Source of the DNA: Vulcanimicrobiota bacterium | Lineage (GTDB): Bacteria > Vulcanimicrobiota > Xenobia > Xenobiales > JADMJV01 | Length of the DNA: 64,000 nt | Direction of reading: 5' to 3' | Assembly: GCA_017307785.1 (NCBI GenBank) | Contig: JAFKGI010000018.1 | Coordinates: forward strand, 62,001 to 126,000 | Shown: piece after piece, positions 36,454 to 46,775 of the stretch | Numbering within the stretch: position 1 is the first letter of the stretch | How the letters are laid out: every line of letters begins with the position of its first letter | Made by a program: the position numbers and the translations under genes | Notes under the pieces: generated by a model | The model's database searches: none | The model's input: the letters and a program-made list of their open reading frames with translations, nothing else | What the model was told of the DNA's origin: nothing

Positions 36454-37515
36454 TTAGGTGCCGGGAGTCCAGTCGTCTTTAGGACTGAACGATTCCAGGA
36501 AGGCGGTCAACAGCTTGACGCAGTTTTCCAGGTCCTCCAGAGCCAGCAGCTCGCAAGGGTTGTGCATGTAGCGCAGAGGAATGCCGATCAACCCGGTGGC
36601 CACACCATCGCGGCTGAGCTGGATGACGTTGGCATCGGTGCCCGTGCCCACGCCGCTGGCGCCGATCTGATAAGGAATCTTCTTTTTCTTGGCCACCTCC
36701 ACCAGACGGCGGAAGACCTTGGGGTTGATGTTGGGGCCGCGCACGATGACCGGACCGGCGCCGATCTTCACGTCGCCATACTTCTTTTTGCTGACGTCAG
36801 GAATGTCCATGGCGTGGGTTACGTCGATGGCGATACCCACCACCGGGTCGACCGCGTGGGTGGCCGCTTTGGCGCCGCGCAGTCCGATTTCTTCCTGGAC
36901 CGCGGCCACGCCGTAAACGGTGCACTTCAGGTTGCTCTTGAGAGCGCGCAGGGTCTCGGAGACGCAGAAGATGGCCGAGCGATTGTCGAAAGATTTGGCC
37001 ACCGCCTTGCCGTTGAGAAGGGGCGTGAAGCAGGCATCCATGGTGACCGAGTCACCGATTTCCACCGTATTCATGGCCTCTTCTTTGTTGTTGGCGCCGA
37101 TGTCCACCCAGAGCTGGTGCAGCTCGGACTTCTTCTTGCGCTCTTCCGGCTCCATCAGGTGGATGGCTTTCTTGCCGAAGACGCCGGGCACGGGACCGTT
37201 GGCGGTGTGCACCAGCACGCGCTGGCCCACCAGCACTTCTTCGTCCCAGCCACCCGAGGCAGCCAGATACAGGTAACCGCTGTCGTCCACAAAGCGCACG
37301 ATGAAAGCGATTTCGTCGCTGTGTCCCTCGATCATCACGCGCGGTCCGCCCTTGTCGTTGCAGACGGCGATCACTGAGCCCAGCAGGTCGGTTTCGATTC
37401 TCTGAGCAGCGTCCTTGACGCGCTCGCGAAAGAGGGCCTGGACGTTCTCTTCGTAGCCCGGGCCCCCGTGGGTTTCAACCAATTTTTTGAGGTAGGAAAG
37501 TCTGTCTTGATTCAT
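36454..37515 (-). CDS. M42-family aminopeptidase (FrvX/cellulase-M type)
   Basis: 353 residues. The dinuclear metal site is visible: EGHSDEIAF (His/Asp near 63-65), FDNRSAI (bridging Asp near 177), VQEEIGLRGA (catalytic and ligand Glu near 209-210), IDVTHA (Asp near 232) and RYMHNP (His near 320). M42 enzymes are cytosolic, often dodecameric aminopeptidases that trim peptides. It is directly followed on the same strand by the LysR gene with no gap, so the two are probably co-transcribed. The flavin dehydrogenase gene ends only 24 bases upstream of its start. Confidence 0.9.
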   Translation of the reverse strand: MNQDRLSYLKKLVETHGGPGYEENVQALFRERVKDAAQRIETDLLGSVIAVCNDKGGPRVMIEGHSDEIAFIVRFVDDSGYLYLAASGGWDEEVLVGQRVLVHTANGPVPGVFGKKAIHLMEPEERKKKSELHQLWVDIGANNKEEAMNTVEIGDSVTMDACFTPLLNGKAVAKSFDNRSAIFCVSETLRALKSNLKCTVYGVAAVQEEIGLRGAKAATHAVDPVVGIAIDVTHAMDIPDVSKKKYGDVKIGAGPVIVRGPNINPKVFRRLVEVAKKKKIPYQIGASGVGTGTDANVIQLSRDGVATGLIGIPLRYMHNPCELLALEDLENCVKLLTAFLESFSPKDDWTPGT

Positions 37516-37539
37516 GCGAAGGCCGTTCGCGCGCCGATT

Positions 37540-39192
37540 TTAGAGCACCTGCGCGGCAGCCGCTCGTCCCGCTGCTCGTCCCGAAAACAGGCAACCGCCC
37601 AGGAAAGAACCTTCCAGAGCCCGATAGCCGTGCACTCCGCCGCCTCCGAAGCCGGCCGCTTCCCCGCAGGCGTAGAGACCCTGGATGGGTTCGCGATTGT
37701 GGCCAAAGACTCGAGACTGCAGGTCGGTTTCCAGTCCTCCCAGGGTCTTGCGCGTCAAGATATTGAGACGCACCGCGATCAGCGGACCCATCTTAGGATC
37801 GAGCAGGCGATGCGGTTTGGCGGTGCGGATCAGGCGGTCGCCCAAATAGTTGCGAGCTCCTCGTAAGGCCGTGATTTGCGCGTCCTTGCAGTAAGGATTG
37901 GCCAGCTGGCGGTCGCGGGCTTCGACCTGAGCACGCAGATGCTCGAAGTCGATCAGACCCTCACCGGTCAGATCGTTCATGCCCTGGACCAGCTCCGGCA
38001 GGGTTTTGCGCACCACGAAGTCGGCTCCGTGCTTCTTGAAGGCTTCCACCGGGGCGGCCGCGCCGGGAAAGATGCGGCCCAGGATTTTCAGCCAGCTTTT
38101 GCCGGTCAGGTCGGGGTTCTGCTCGGAGCCGGAGAGGGCGAATTCCTTTTCAATGATCTTCTGGGTCAGCACGAACCAGCTGTAGTCAAAACCAGTGGCT
38201 ACAATGTGCTCCAGAGTGGCCAGCGAGTCGAAGCCGGGCAGCAGGGGAGGCTGCAGGCGATTGCCGCGCGCGTCCAGCCACATCGAAGAGGGGCCGGGCA
38301 GAATGCGCACTCCATGGTTGCTCCAGATCGGGCTCCAGTTCTGTAAGCCTTCCACGTAGTGCCACATGCGATCGCGGTTGATGAGGCGGGCGCCGGCACG
38401 CTCGCTGCTGACCAGCATGCTGCCGTCCACATAATCGGGAACTCCCTGAATCATGCGGGCCGGCGCTTTGCCCATACGAGCCGGCCAGTTTTTGCGCACC
38501 AGGTCGAGGTTTCCGCCGATTCCTCCCGAGGCCACCACCACCGCCTGGGCCTGGAAAGTGAAGTCGCCGACCACCTCGCGCGAGCTGGGCTGGCCTCGTG
38601 GGGTCGGGTCGTTGCTGAGAACTTTGCCGGTCACTCCGGTGACGGCCCCACCGCTGACCACCAGTTCTTCTACGCGATGTCGGCACTTCAAGGTGAGCGT
38701 TCCGCGCAGGACGGCTTCCTGGACTCGCTTCACAAAGGGCTCGACCACGCCCGGGCCGGTTCCCCAGGTAACGTGAAAGCGCGGCACCGAATTGCCGTGT
38801 CCGGTCGCCAATCCGCCGCCCCGTTCGGCCCAGCCCACCACCGGGAAAAAGCGCAGGCCGCGCGCCGTCACCCAGCTGCGTTTCTCGCCGGCCGCCCAGG
38901 CCACGTAGGCCTCGGCCCACTGGCGGGGCCAGTGATCTTCCTCGGGTCGGTCAAAGCCGGCCGTGCCCAGCCAGTCTTGGAGAGCCAGTTCGTAGGAATC
39001 GCGGATTTTCAGGCGCCGCTGTTCGGGCGAGTCCACCAGAAAGAGACCGCCCAGCGACCAGAACGCCTGACCTCCCAGGTTCTGCTCGCCTTCCTGGTCG
39101 ACCAGAATGACGCTGCGTCCGCCTTCCAGCAGTTCGCAAGTGGCTACCAGACCGGCCAGGCCGGCCCCTACAACAATGACATCTGCCTGCAT
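37540..39192 (-). CDS. FAD-binding dehydrogenase (flavocytochrome c / ketosteroid-dehydrogenase-like)
   Basis: 550 residues. It begins with the dinucleotide motif DVIVVGAGLAGL at residues 4-15, and an internal VVVASGGIGGNLDLV matches the succinate-dehydrogenase/FRD-like flavoprotein family. The C-terminal FAD segment is QGLYACGEAAGFGGGGVHG. The group includes 3-ketosteroid-delta-1-dehydrogenases and uncharacterised FAD-binding dehydrogenases; the substrate cannot be read. The frame is open to 39291, but ATG 39192, preceded by GGAAG, gives the natural N-terminus. The last 24 bases before the M42 gene contain no terminator, suggesting an operon of dehydrogenase, M42 and LysR. Confidence 0.85.
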   Translation of the reverse strand: MQADVIVVGAGLAGLVATCELLEGGRSVILVDQEGEQNLGGQAFWSLGGLFLVDSPEQRRLKIRDSYELALQDWLGTAGFDRPEEDHWPRQWAEAYVAWAAGEKRSWVTARGLRFFPVVGWAERGGGLATGHGNSVPRFHVTWGTGPGVVEPFVKRVQEAVLRGTLTLKCRHRVEELVVSGGAVTGVTGKVLSNDPTPRGQPSSREVVGDFTFQAQAVVVASGGIGGNLDLVRKNWPARMGKAPARMIQGVPDYVDGSMLVSSERAGARLINRDRMWHYVEGLQNWSPIWSNHGVRILPGPSSMWLDARGNRLQPPLLPGFDSLATLEHIVATGFDYSWFVLTQKIIEKEFALSGSEQNPDLTGKSWLKILGRIFPGAAAPVEAFKKHGADFVVRKTLPELVQGMNDLTGEGLIDFEHLRAQVEARDRQLANPYCKDAQITALRGARNYLGDRLIRTAKPHRLLDPKMGPLIAVRLNILTRKTLGGLETDLQSRVFGHNREPIQGLYACGEAAGFGGGGVHGYRALEGSFLGGCLFSGRAAGRAAAAQVL

Positions 39193-39251
39193 TTCCGGGT
39201 CTTCCTGACCATGGGCGGGAACCCTGGCGGGCGCTTGGCGAACGAATCCCG

Positions 39252-40166
39252 ATGCTCGCCGAAATGCCCGGAACCATGCACTCGGGTCCATGGCCCGCGC
39301 TGACCTCGACGCAGGTAGCTCTGGCCGAGCGACTGCGTTGCCACGTGCGCCATCTGACCGAGACGATCGGGCCCCGGAACTTTCAGTTCTACGAAGCCTT
39401 GCAGCGTTCGGCCGACTGGCTGGAAGGCGAACTCCGGGGGCTGGGCTACGAGGTCGAGCGATTGCCCTTCGAAGCGGACGGTCAGCTCTTCGAGAATCTG
39501 CACACGACCCACGATGAGGGCCCCTTTACGGTGATCGGCGCCCACTACGACTCGGTCTACCAGTGTCCCGGTGCCAATGACAACGGCAGCGCCGTGGCTG
39601 CCCTGCTGGAACTGGCCCGCCTCTTGCCCGGGCGCAAAGACCTGCGTTTTGTGCTCTTTGCCAATGAGGAGCCGCCCTTCTACAAAACCGAGGGAATGGG
39701 CAGCCGCGTCTACGTGGAGCGGTTGGTCGGCAAGGCCGAGCCCATCCAGAATATGATTTGTCTGGAGACGATGGGCTACTACACGGAGGCCCCCGATTCG
39801 CAGCGGTCCCCTTGGGGCGACTGGTTCCCTACCGTGGGCAATTTTGTGGCCGTGGCCGCGGATTTGCAGTCTCAGCAAATGGCCCGCGAACTGGTGGGCC
39901 GTTGGCAGTCTTCGATTCCCTTTCCTTGCCTGGGGATCGCGGCCACGCCCGCCAGTGAATTCGACCTGCTCCAGGCCGGACTGGGAATGTCTGACCACGA
40001 CTCGTTCTGGAGGGCCGGTATTCCGGCCGTGATGGTGACCGACACCGTGTTCTATCGCTATGCTCACTATCATACGATGGAAGACACCTGGGAAAAGCTG
40101 AGTTATGAGCCTTTTGCCCGGGTGGTGGACGGGCTGGCTCAAATCCTATCGCAGCCTCTCCTTTGA
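39252..40166 (+). CDS. M28-family zinc peptidase
   Basis: 304 residues with the M28 metal-site series: IGAHYDSV (His), [10 protein letters not shown] (bridging Asp), FANEEPPF (catalytic and ligand Glu), [14 protein letters not shown] (Asp) and HYHTMEDTW (His). Family members are aminopeptidases or carboxypeptidases. There is no evident signal peptide. Three in-frame ATGs (39252, 39264, 39276) are possible; the last has CCGGAACC directly before it. Divergent from the flavin dehydrogenase. The next gene on the same strand, a sensor kinase, may start only 40 bases after it. Confidence 0.87.
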   Translation: MLAEMPGTMHSGPWPALTSTQVALAERLRCHVRHLTETIGPRNFQFYEALQRSADWLEGELRGLGYEVERLPFEADGQLFENLHTTHDEGPFTVIGAHYDSVYQCPGANDNGSAVAALLELARLLPGRKDLRFVLFANEEPPFYKTEGMGSRVYVERLVGKAEPIQNMICLETMGYYTEAPDSQRSPWGDWFPTVGNFVAVAADLQSQQMARELVGRWQSSIPFPCLGIAATPASEFDLLQAGLGMSDHDSFWRAGIPAVMVTDTVFYRYAHYHTMEDTWEKLSYEPFARVVDGLAQILSQPLL

Positions 40167-40206
40167 TGCGAGGTTTCGGTCCAGGGGCGGGCGAAGCCGA
40201 CTTGGC

Positions 40207-43200
40207 GTGAAGTCTCTGCTGCGTAAACTATCGATTACCCATACCTTGACCTTGCTGATGGTGGCCGTGTCCACTCTGGGCCTGGCTTTGTCCACTTTCA
40301 CTTTCTACTACCTGTGGAGCGCCCAGTCGCTGGAGTTGATTCAGCAGAACATCAAGACCGTGACCGGGGTGATGGCCAGCACGGTGACTCCCGCGCTGGT
40401 GGGGAAGAAGCCCAAGCCGGCAAAGGCCGCCTTGCAACGTCTGGTGGATGGCGGCCAGGTGATCGGGGTCAGCGTCTATCACGCCGACGGTAGCCTGTTT
40501 GCTCAGGCCGGCCAGAGCGTGCCTTCCAAAATGGGCGAGCAGAATATGGAAGTGGAGACCGACTCGGCCGATGCTCATTGCATCGAACCTTGCAAGGTGA
40601 ACGGCGAGACGGTCGGCTACGTGGCCGCCATTTTCGGTCTGGAGTCCTATCACCAGCAGCGCCGCGACTTCGTCAAAGCCGGATTGGCTATCAATGCCTG
40701 CTGCTTTTTTCTGGTTTGGCTGGCCAGTTTCCGCTTTCAGAGCTGGCTGACCCGGCCCATTCTGCGTCTGGCCGGTCTGGCCGGCGCCATTTCCAAAGAT
40801 AACGATTTTTCGCGTCGCGCCAGTACCGAGCGGGTGGATGAACTCGGCTCGCTCTACAGCAGCTTCAATCAGCTGCTGGAGCAAGTCGAGGAACGCGAAG
40901 GCCGCCTGCGCCGCAAGACCCAGGTGTTGCAGCTGATGGAATCGGTGTCGCGCGCCGCCAACGTGGCCCGCAACCCCGACCAGGCCCTCAAGTTGGGCAT
41001 GGACTCGCTGTGCGCCTACACCGGCTGGCCGCTGGCCCACGCCTGGAAAATGTATCCGGAGGGGTCCGGCGAGCTGATCAGCAGCCATCTCTGGGTGCTG
41101 GGCAGCGAGCTCAAATCCGTCTTTCTGCAGCAGACCTTGCCGCTCAAGAGCCAGGCCATCAATCAGCTGCTGGACAGCGATATGGATCGCTTTCAGGACT
41201 TCACCGCCACCATGCGCCTGCGCGCCGGTGAGGAACTGGCCGGCACCGTGCTGCAGACGAAAAAAGCCCTGCTGGTTCCGCAGCTGAATGCCGACACTCG
41301 TTTTCGGCGCCGCGAGTTGGCCGTGAAACTGGGCCTGATGTCGGCTTTCGCGGTGCCCATTCTGGTGGCCGATGAAGTGGTGGCGGTGCTGGAATTCTTC
41401 AGCCTGGAAACGGATGCTCCCGACGAGCAGCTGACTGAGACGCTGGAGCAGATCGGCACCCACCTGGGCCGCGTCTTCGAGCGTTTCCGCTCGGGTCGCG
41501 AGCTGATTCTGGCCAAAGACGAAGCCGAGCTGGCCAACAAGAGCAAAAGCTCGTTCCTGGCTACTATGAGCCACGAGATTCGCACCCCTCTCAACGCCGT
41601 GCTGGGCATGACTGGATTGCTGCTGGAAACCGAACTTTCCACCGAGCAGCGTGACTACGCCCGCACCGTGCGCAGCAGCGGCGAGGGCCTGCTCTCGATC
41701 ATCAACGACATTCTGGATTTTTCCAAGATCGAAGCCGGCCATCTGGAGCTGGAAAGCATTCCCTTCGATCTGCTGGAGTGCATTGAGGGCGCTCTGGAGC
41801 TGGTTTCCACGCTGGCCGCCAACAAGGGCCTGGAACTGGCCTACACGATTGATCGGGACGTGCCCGAAGCGGTGGTGGGGGACACCACACGACTGCGCCA
41901 GATCCTTATCAATCTGTTCAGCAACGCCATCAAGTTCACCCCGGCCGGCGAGGTGGTCTTGCTGGTGACGGCCGTGCGCCAGCAGGGGAAGGCGGTCGAG
42001 GTTCGTTTCGCGGTGCGCGACTCGGGCATCGGCATTCCGGCTGACCGGCTGGAGAGTCTCTTTTCGCCCTTCACCCAGGTGGATTCTTCGGTGACCCGTC
42101 GCTTCGGCGGCACCGGTCTGGGTCTGGCCATCTGTAAGAGCTTTGTGGAAGCCATGGGCGGTCGCATCACCGTCACCAGCGAAGTGGGGGTCGGCACCAC
42201 CTTCTCCTTCACCATCGCCACCGAGTCGAGCGCTCCGCCGCCCCGTCCCTATGATAAAATTCCCGATGCCTTTCAGGGCAAACGTATGCTTCTGGTGGAC
42301 GATAACGCCACCAATCGGCAATTGCTGGCCACTCGTGCCCAGGGCTGGGGATTTGTGGTGGTGCCCTACGAGTTTCCCGTTCAGGCGCTGGAAGCGGTGC
42401 GCGGGGGCGAGAAATTCGACCTGGCCGTGCTCGACATCCAGATGCCGGAAATGGACGGGTTGCAGCTGGCCAAGGAGCTGCGCAAGGCCAGCGACATGCC
42501 GCTGATCGCCTGGACTTCGCTGGGCCGGCGCGAAGCGGATGCGGCCAACGTTTTCCACGCTTACCTGCACAAGCCGTTGCGCCCGACCACGCTCTACGAG
42601 GTGCTTCATCAGCTGTTGGTGCAGCACACCACTCAGGTGCTTAGCCCGACCAGTCAGTACGACGCCAATCAGGGCGCCAGTCATCCGCTGCGCATTCTGG
42701 TGGCCGACGATCTGCACGTGAACGTCAAGATGATGCTGATCATCTTGCAGAAGATGGGCTACGAGGCCGAGTCCGCCGCCAACGGTCTGGAGGTGCTGCA
42801 GGCCATCCAGCTGAGCACCTTCGACGTGATTTTGATGGACGTCAACATGCCCGAGATGGACGGCCTGGAAGCGACCCGACGCATCGTGACCGAGTATGAA
42901 AAGCGGCCGCGCATTATCGCCCTGACCGCCAACGTGACGGTGTCGGAGCGCGAGGCCTGCCACGAGGCCGGCATGGACGACTTTCTGGCCAAGCCTATCC
43001 AGGCTCAGGCCCTGCGCGAAGCGCTGCTGCGCTGCCCGCGCCGCGAGGAGACCGGGGGCCTGGGTGCGGCTCCCGTGGCTCCGGTGGTTCAGGCGCCGGC
43101 AGTTCAGCCGCCGGTGGTTCAGGCGCCGCCACCCAAGCTGGTGGCTCCCGCGGCCGTGTTGATCAGCTCCTGGAAGGATCAGCCGCTGCTGGACCAGGGC

Positions 43201-43530
43201 TCGCTGAGCAATCTGCGCGACGTGCACGAGTTCGGCGGTCCGGAAGCGGTGCTGGACCTGATCGAGACGCTGGAAACCGAGTTCGTCGGCCTGGTGGCCG
43301 GGATCGAGGAAGCCCAGCGCGGCGGAGATATGGCCACGCTTGGCCTGAACGCCCACACCATCAAGGGCTCGTCGGCCAATTTCGGGGCTATGCGCCTGTC
43401 CAAGCTGGCCGCGGCCCTGGAGCGCTGGGCCAAAGAAGGCGATGACGCCTCCATTGCCGAGACGGTGCCGCATCTGCAGGGCGAGTGCGCCGCCGCGGTG
43501 GCCGCCTTCCGCAGCGAGTTCTCGCTCTAG
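40207..43530 (+). CDS. hybrid sensor histidine kinase (HAMP-GAF-HisKA-HATPase-REC-REC-HPt)
   Basis: 1107 residues from GTG 40207; the frame is also open to an ATG at 40105 inside the previous gene. Order: membrane helix about 15-35, periplasmic sensor to about 150, second helix ([13 protein letters not shown]), HAMP, GAF-like (about 250-430), HisKA with MSHEIRTP (His456), HATPase ([26 protein letters not shown]), receiver 1 (Asp743), receiver 2 (Asp878) and HPt (His1050 in AHTIKGSS). All phosphotransfer residues are present, so a full internal relay His-Asp-Asp-His is possible. Output probably goes to the convergent receiver proteins at 44131-46721. Array E follows the stop. Confidence 0.92.
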   Translation: MKSLLRKLSITHTLTLLMVAVSTLGLALSTFTFYYLWSAQSLELIQQNIKTVTGVMASTVTPALVGKKPKPAKAALQRLVDGGQVIGVSVYHADGSLFAQAGQSVPSKMGEQNMEVETDSADAHCIEPCKVNGETVGYVAAIFGLESYHQQRRDFVKAGLAINACCFFLVWLASFRFQSWLTRPILRLAGLAGAISKDNDFSRRASTERVDELGSLYSSFNQLLEQVEEREGRLRRKTQVLQLMESVSRAANVARNPDQALKLGMDSLCAYTGWPLAHAWKMYPEGSGELISSHLWVLGSELKSVFLQQTLPLKSQAINQLLDSDMDRFQDFTATMRLRAGEELAGTVLQTKKALLVPQLNADTRFRRRELAVKLGLMSAFAVPILVADEVVAVLEFFSLETDAPDEQLTETLEQIGTHLGRVFERFRSGRELILAKDEAELANKSKSSFLATMSHEIRTPLNAVLGMTGLLLETELSTEQRDYARTVRSSGEGLLSIINDILDFSKIEAGHLELESIPFDLLECIEGALELVSTLAANKGLELAYTIDRDVPEAVVGDTTRLRQILINLFSNAIKFTPAGEVVLLVTAVRQQGKAVEVRFAVRDSGIGIPADRLESLFSPFTQVDSSVTRRFGGTGLGLAICKSFVEAMGGRITVTSEVGVGTTFSFTIATESSAPPPRPYDKIPDAFQGKRMLLVDDNATNRQLLATRAQGWGFVVVPYEFPVQALEAVRGGEKFDLAVLDIQMPEMDGLQLAKELRKASDMPLIAWTSLGRREADAANVFHAYLHKPLRPTTLYEVLHQLLVQHTTQVLSPTSQYDANQGASHPLRILVADDLHVNVKMMLIILQKMGYEAESAANGLEVLQAIQLSTFDVILMDVNMPEMDGLEATRRIVTEYEKRPRIIALTANVTVSEREACHEAGMDDFLAKPIQAQALREALLRCPRREETGGLGAAPVAPVVQAPAVQPPVVQAPPPKLVAPAAVLISSWKDQPLLDQGSLSNLRDVHEFGGPEAVLDLIETLETEFVGLVAGIEEAQRGGDMATLGLNAHTIKGSSANFGAMRLSKLAAALERWAKEGDDASIAETVPHLQGECAAAVAAFRSEFSL

Positions 43531-43545
43531 GGGCTCTGCCGGGCA

Positions 43546-44114
43546 CTTGCCAGGGGCCGGGGGATCTTGCCAGGGCCGGGCGGAACTTGCCAGTGGCCGG
43601 TAAGTTTTACCGCCAGGCCGACAAGTGAGGCCGGCCTGGGGGATCTTGCCAGGGGCCGGTAAGTTTTACCGCCAGGCCGGCAAGTAGGCCCGGGCCCGGG
43701 GGATTTTGCCAGGGGCCGGTAAGTTTTACCGCCTGGCCGACAAGTCGGCACTGGCCCCGGGGATTTTGCCAGGGGCCGGTAAGTTTTACCGCCAGGGCCG
43801 GCAAGTAGGCCCGGCCCTGGGCCGGCCCCTGGGGATCTTGCCAGGGCCCGGTAAGTTTTACCGCCTGGCCGACAAGTCGGCCCGGGCCCTGGGGATCTTG
43901 CCAGGGGCCGGTAAGTTTACCGCCTGGCCGACAAGTGAGGCCGGCCTGGGGGATCTTGCCAGGGCCCCGTAAGTTTTACCGCCTGGCCGACAAGTCGGCC
44001 CTGGCCCTGGGGATCTTGCCAGGGGCCGGTAAGTTTTACCGCCTGGCCGACAAATGGCTCCCGGCCCTGGGGATTTTGCCAGGGGCCGGTAAGTTTTACC
44101 GCCTGGCCGACAAG
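43546..44114. repeat. nested-palindrome array E: 9 full units plus remnants, reverse orientation
   Basis: Units have the same plan as array D: CTTGCCAGGGGCCGGTAAG then TTTTACCGCCTGGCCGACAAG. The inner palindrome is usually GGTAAGTTTTACC and the linker resembles CGGCCCTGGCCCTGGGGAT. Two or three remnants (43546-43586) keep only the first arm. One unit has an enlarged linker near 43810-43835. It fills the gap between the convergent hybrid kinase (stop 43528-43530) and the multi-receiver gene (stop 44131-44133). Confidence 0.97.
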
Positions 44115-44130
44115 TCGGCCCGGCCGGGGC

Positions 44131-45972
44131 CTAGGTGGCGGCGCGGGCCAGGCGGCGGCCGATGATTTCGGCGGGGAGGGACTGGGGGAGGTAGCCGGCC
44201 AGGCCCCATTCGTAGACCCAGCCGATTTCTTCCTCGGTCAAGTCACCGCGCACCCAGACTTCACAATAGTTATTGACCCCCAGCCCTTCGAAGGCCTGGA
44301 GCACATCGTTGGTGGCCAGCACGTCCAGCAGCACCACCCGGGGGCGGGTTTCGACCGGGCCGGTCAGGCGCTCGATCAGGGGGGCGCCGGACTGGGTGAG
44401 TTTTTCCACCACCAGGCCCTGGCCTGACCACTGCTTGAACAACTCGCGCGAGAGGTCGTCGTCCTGCACGAAGATGCTCACGTCGGGGCGCTTGTCGTTG
44501 CGTTTGGCGGCGTCGGGAAGGCTGGGCTGGGCCAGGCGGGCGCGGCGCAGACGGTTGCGCGTGCGGGTGATCAGCTCGGGGCCGATGATGGGCTTGAAGA
44601 CGTAGTCGTCGGCGCCGGCCGTAAAGACTCGGTGCACCGTCTCGGTGTCGTTGTAGGCGCTCAAGAAGATCACCGGGATGTCGAAGTATTTGGGCTCCGA
44701 GCGCATGGCCCGGCACAGTTCCACGCCACCCACGTAGGGCAGGTCCACGTCCAGCATGACCAGTTCGGGATCGACAGCGGCCAGTTGTTCCCAGAAGGTG
44801 AGCGGGTCCTGCAGGCAATGGACCTCGATGTTGAGAGCCTGCAACAGGGCCGTCAAAGTTTCCAGCACGATGGGGTCGTCGTCCACCGCCAGGATGCGGC
44901 GCGGCGCCGTTTTCTCGGCTGCCTCGCTGTGCTCCAGGGCGGCCAGGATGTCGGCGTTGGCGGCCGGTTTGGTCAAGGTCTTGCAAGCGATCAGGCTGTT
45001 GTTGCCGGGCGGATCGAGCAGGGCCACCAGACCCTGGCCCTGACCGCTGAGGTCATGCACCAGCACCATGCCCTCCTGGCCGAGGTCGCCCAGGTCCAGC
45101 ACCACTTTGTCGGGATGCTCCAGGCCAAAGACGCGGCGGGCGCCCGCCGGGTCATCCGTCAGCAACGGCTGGAAGCCGGCTTCTTTGGAGGCCTGGGCAA
45201 ACTGCGCGGCCCATTCGGAGTCGATGCTGAAGATGAGCATGCTGCCCTTGGGTGCTTCGTTTTCCAGGTCCGGCAGCTTCAGCTGAGGATCGGCCAGCTG
45301 CAGTTGCAACGCGTGCACGACTTTCTCCAGACGTAGGCGCTGCTCGTCGGTCAGCTGGGCAAATTGAGTGACCAGGCGTTCGGCGTCGCGGGCCAGCAGC
45401 GAGGCGGTGGCCAGACCGAAGGTGCCCAGGGAGCCGGCCAGTTGGTGAGCGGCGCGGCGACCGGCGTCGATCCACTCCTCGCTGGGGTTTTCTTCCTGGC
45501 AGACGGTGATCAAGGTGTCGACGCGCTCGCGGTTGGTTTCCTGGTGCTTGAGCCAGACCGGCAGCAGCGCCTTGGGAATGGCCGAGCTGGCTTCAACTCG
45601 GGTTTCCAGCGTGGGAACCTTGGTGTCCAGCTCGATGGAGGCGCGACGCACCAGCTCGTCCGGGTCGACCGGGGCGTGCAGGATGGCGGTGACGCGCAGA
45701 CGAGAAACCAGCTGCTTTTGAAAGTCGGCGTTGTGGCCTTCCTTGGCGCAAAAGAGCACGCGACTCTTGGCGTTGTGGGGCAGCAGGCTGGCCAGCGCCA
45801 CCAGCGGGTCTTCCTCGGTTTCAAAATAGACGATCAGGGCGGCCGTGTTGCCGGCCTTGAGCCATTCCACCGCTTCCTTGCCGTTCGCGACCGGCACCAC
45901 GGTGTGTTCCTTGAGGCGTCCGATCAAACGGGCGCGTTGGCGAATGGGCAGGGCTACGGTCAGGATGTTCAA
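44131..45972 (-). CDS. multi-receiver phosphorelay protein with HPt domain (613 aa)
   Basis: The TTG start at 45972 overlaps the TGA of the upstream REC-HPt gene (TTGA), implying coupling. Order: receiver-like fold without a phospho-Asp (1-110); an HPt-like four-helix region with His176 in AAHQLAGSLGTFG; a second receiver-like fold (about 244-345, VVLDLGDLG, Lys335); a canonical receiver (358-475, DDD at 364-366, Asp408, Lys460); and a C-terminal receiver-like fold (about 490-605) with VVLLDVLATND but no obvious Lys. There is no DNA-binding or enzymatic output domain, so it is probably a signal-integrating hub working with the hybrid kinase and REC-HPt neighbours. Confidence 0.85.
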   Translation of the reverse strand: MNILTVALPIRQRARLIGRLKEHTVVPVANGKEAVEWLKAGNTAALIVYFETEEDPLVALASLLPHNAKSRVLFCAKEGHNADFQKQLVSRLRVTAILHAPVDPDELVRRASIELDTKVPTLETRVEASSAIPKALLPVWLKHQETNRERVDTLITVCQEENPSEEWIDAGRRAAHQLAGSLGTFGLATASLLARDAERLVTQFAQLTDEQRLRLEKVVHALQLQLADPQLKLPDLENEAPKGSMLIFSIDSEWAAQFAQASKEAGFQPLLTDDPAGARRVFGLEHPDKVVLDLGDLGQEGMVLVHDLSGQGQGLVALLDPPGNNSLIACKTLTKPAANADILAALEHSEAAEKTAPRRILAVDDDPIVLETLTALLQALNIEVHCLQDPLTFWEQLAAVDPELVMLDVDLPYVGGVELCRAMRSEPKYFDIPVIFLSAYNDTETVHRVFTAGADDYVFKPIIGPELITRTRNRLRRARLAQPSLPDAAKRNDKRPDVSIFVQDDDLSRELFKQWSGQGLVVEKLTQSGAPLIERLTGPVETRPRVVLLDVLATNDVLQAFEGLGVNNYCEVWVRGDLTEEEIGWVYEWGLAGYLPQSLPAEIIGRRLARAAT

Positions 45973-46721
45973 GGGTTGGTTCCTCCACTGTTGTTGACCA
46001 GCAGCTCGCGCAGAGGCGGCCACAGGTTGCGCACACTGGCGATCAAGGGCTGGCATTGCTCCAGGTTCTGCGACTGTAAAGCGTCTTCGAGTTTGCCGGC
46101 GGCTTCTGAAAGGCTGGTGGCTCCGAAAGAGCCGGACGATCCGCGCAGACGATGAGCGGCGGCGGCCACGGCCGGAGCGTCCTGAGACTGGAGAGCCGCT
46201 TCCAGCATGCCCACCGTTTCGTCGGCCGATTTTAGAAACGAGCCGACCAGTCGGGCCAAAATGGCCGGGCTGCGGGCGGCGTCGGCGATTTTGCGAGCGC
46301 GCGCCAGCGGATCCTCGACCGCTACCGGCTCCGCGGCCACCGGAGCGGGAGCGCCAGCCAGCGTCAGGTGGGGTAGGGCTTCTTCGATGCGGGTGCGCAG
46401 CAGGGCCGCATCCACCGGTTTGCTCATGTGGCCGTTCATGCCGCACTCGCTGCAGCGGCGCAGAGTTTCTTCATCGGAATTGCCGGTCAAGGCCAGAATC
46501 ACCCCGGCGTAGGCGGAAGCCCTTAGACGCCGCGTGGTCTCGAAACCGTCCATCTCGGGCATCTGGCAATCCATCAAGATCAGGTCCGGAGTCTGGGCCG
46601 CCACGCGTTCCAAACACTCCATTCCGCCCGCCAGCAACTCCACCTCGACGCCCATGGGCTTGAGGTAAAAACTCATCAATTTGCGACTGAAAGCGTCATC
46701 ATCCACCAGTAGTATGCGCAC
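45969..46721 (-). CDS. response regulator with HPt domain (250 aa)
   Basis: GTG 46721 gives the standard opening VRILLVDDD, with GAAGG about ten bases upstream. The receiver spans 1-118, with acidic pocket residues at 7-9, phospho-Asp51 in LMDCQMPEMDG and Lys101. The HPt domain (about 145-240) has His190 in AAAHRLRGSSGSFGAT. No other output domain is present, so it shuttles phosphate. First gene of a coupled pair with the multi-receiver protein, divergent from the lectin-like gene. The kinase donor is likely the hybrid kinase 2.4 kb away. Confidence 0.88.
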   Translation of the reverse strand: MRILLVDDDAFSRKLMSFYLKPMGVEVELLAGGMECLERVAAQTPDLILMDCQMPEMDGFETTRRLRASAYAGVILALTGNSDEETLRRCSECGMNGHMSKPVDAALLRTRIEEALPHLTLAGAPAPVAAEPVAVEDPLARARKIADAARSPAILARLVGSFLKSADETVGMLEAALQSQDAPAVAAAAHRLRGSSGSFGATSLSEAAGKLEDALQSQNLEQCQPLIASVRNLWPPLRELLVNNSGGTNP

Positions 46722-46775
46722 GGGGCAGCGCCTTCGCGGCAGGATGGGGAGGTCCCTCGGAAAATGAATTGAGCA

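Noticed and set aside
40105-40206. Upstream ATG start for the hybrid kinase
   Set aside because: It would overlap the M28 peptidase gene by 62 bases and add a tail lacking the normal sensor-kinase N-terminus; GTG 40207 gives a short cytoplasmic stretch before the first helix.
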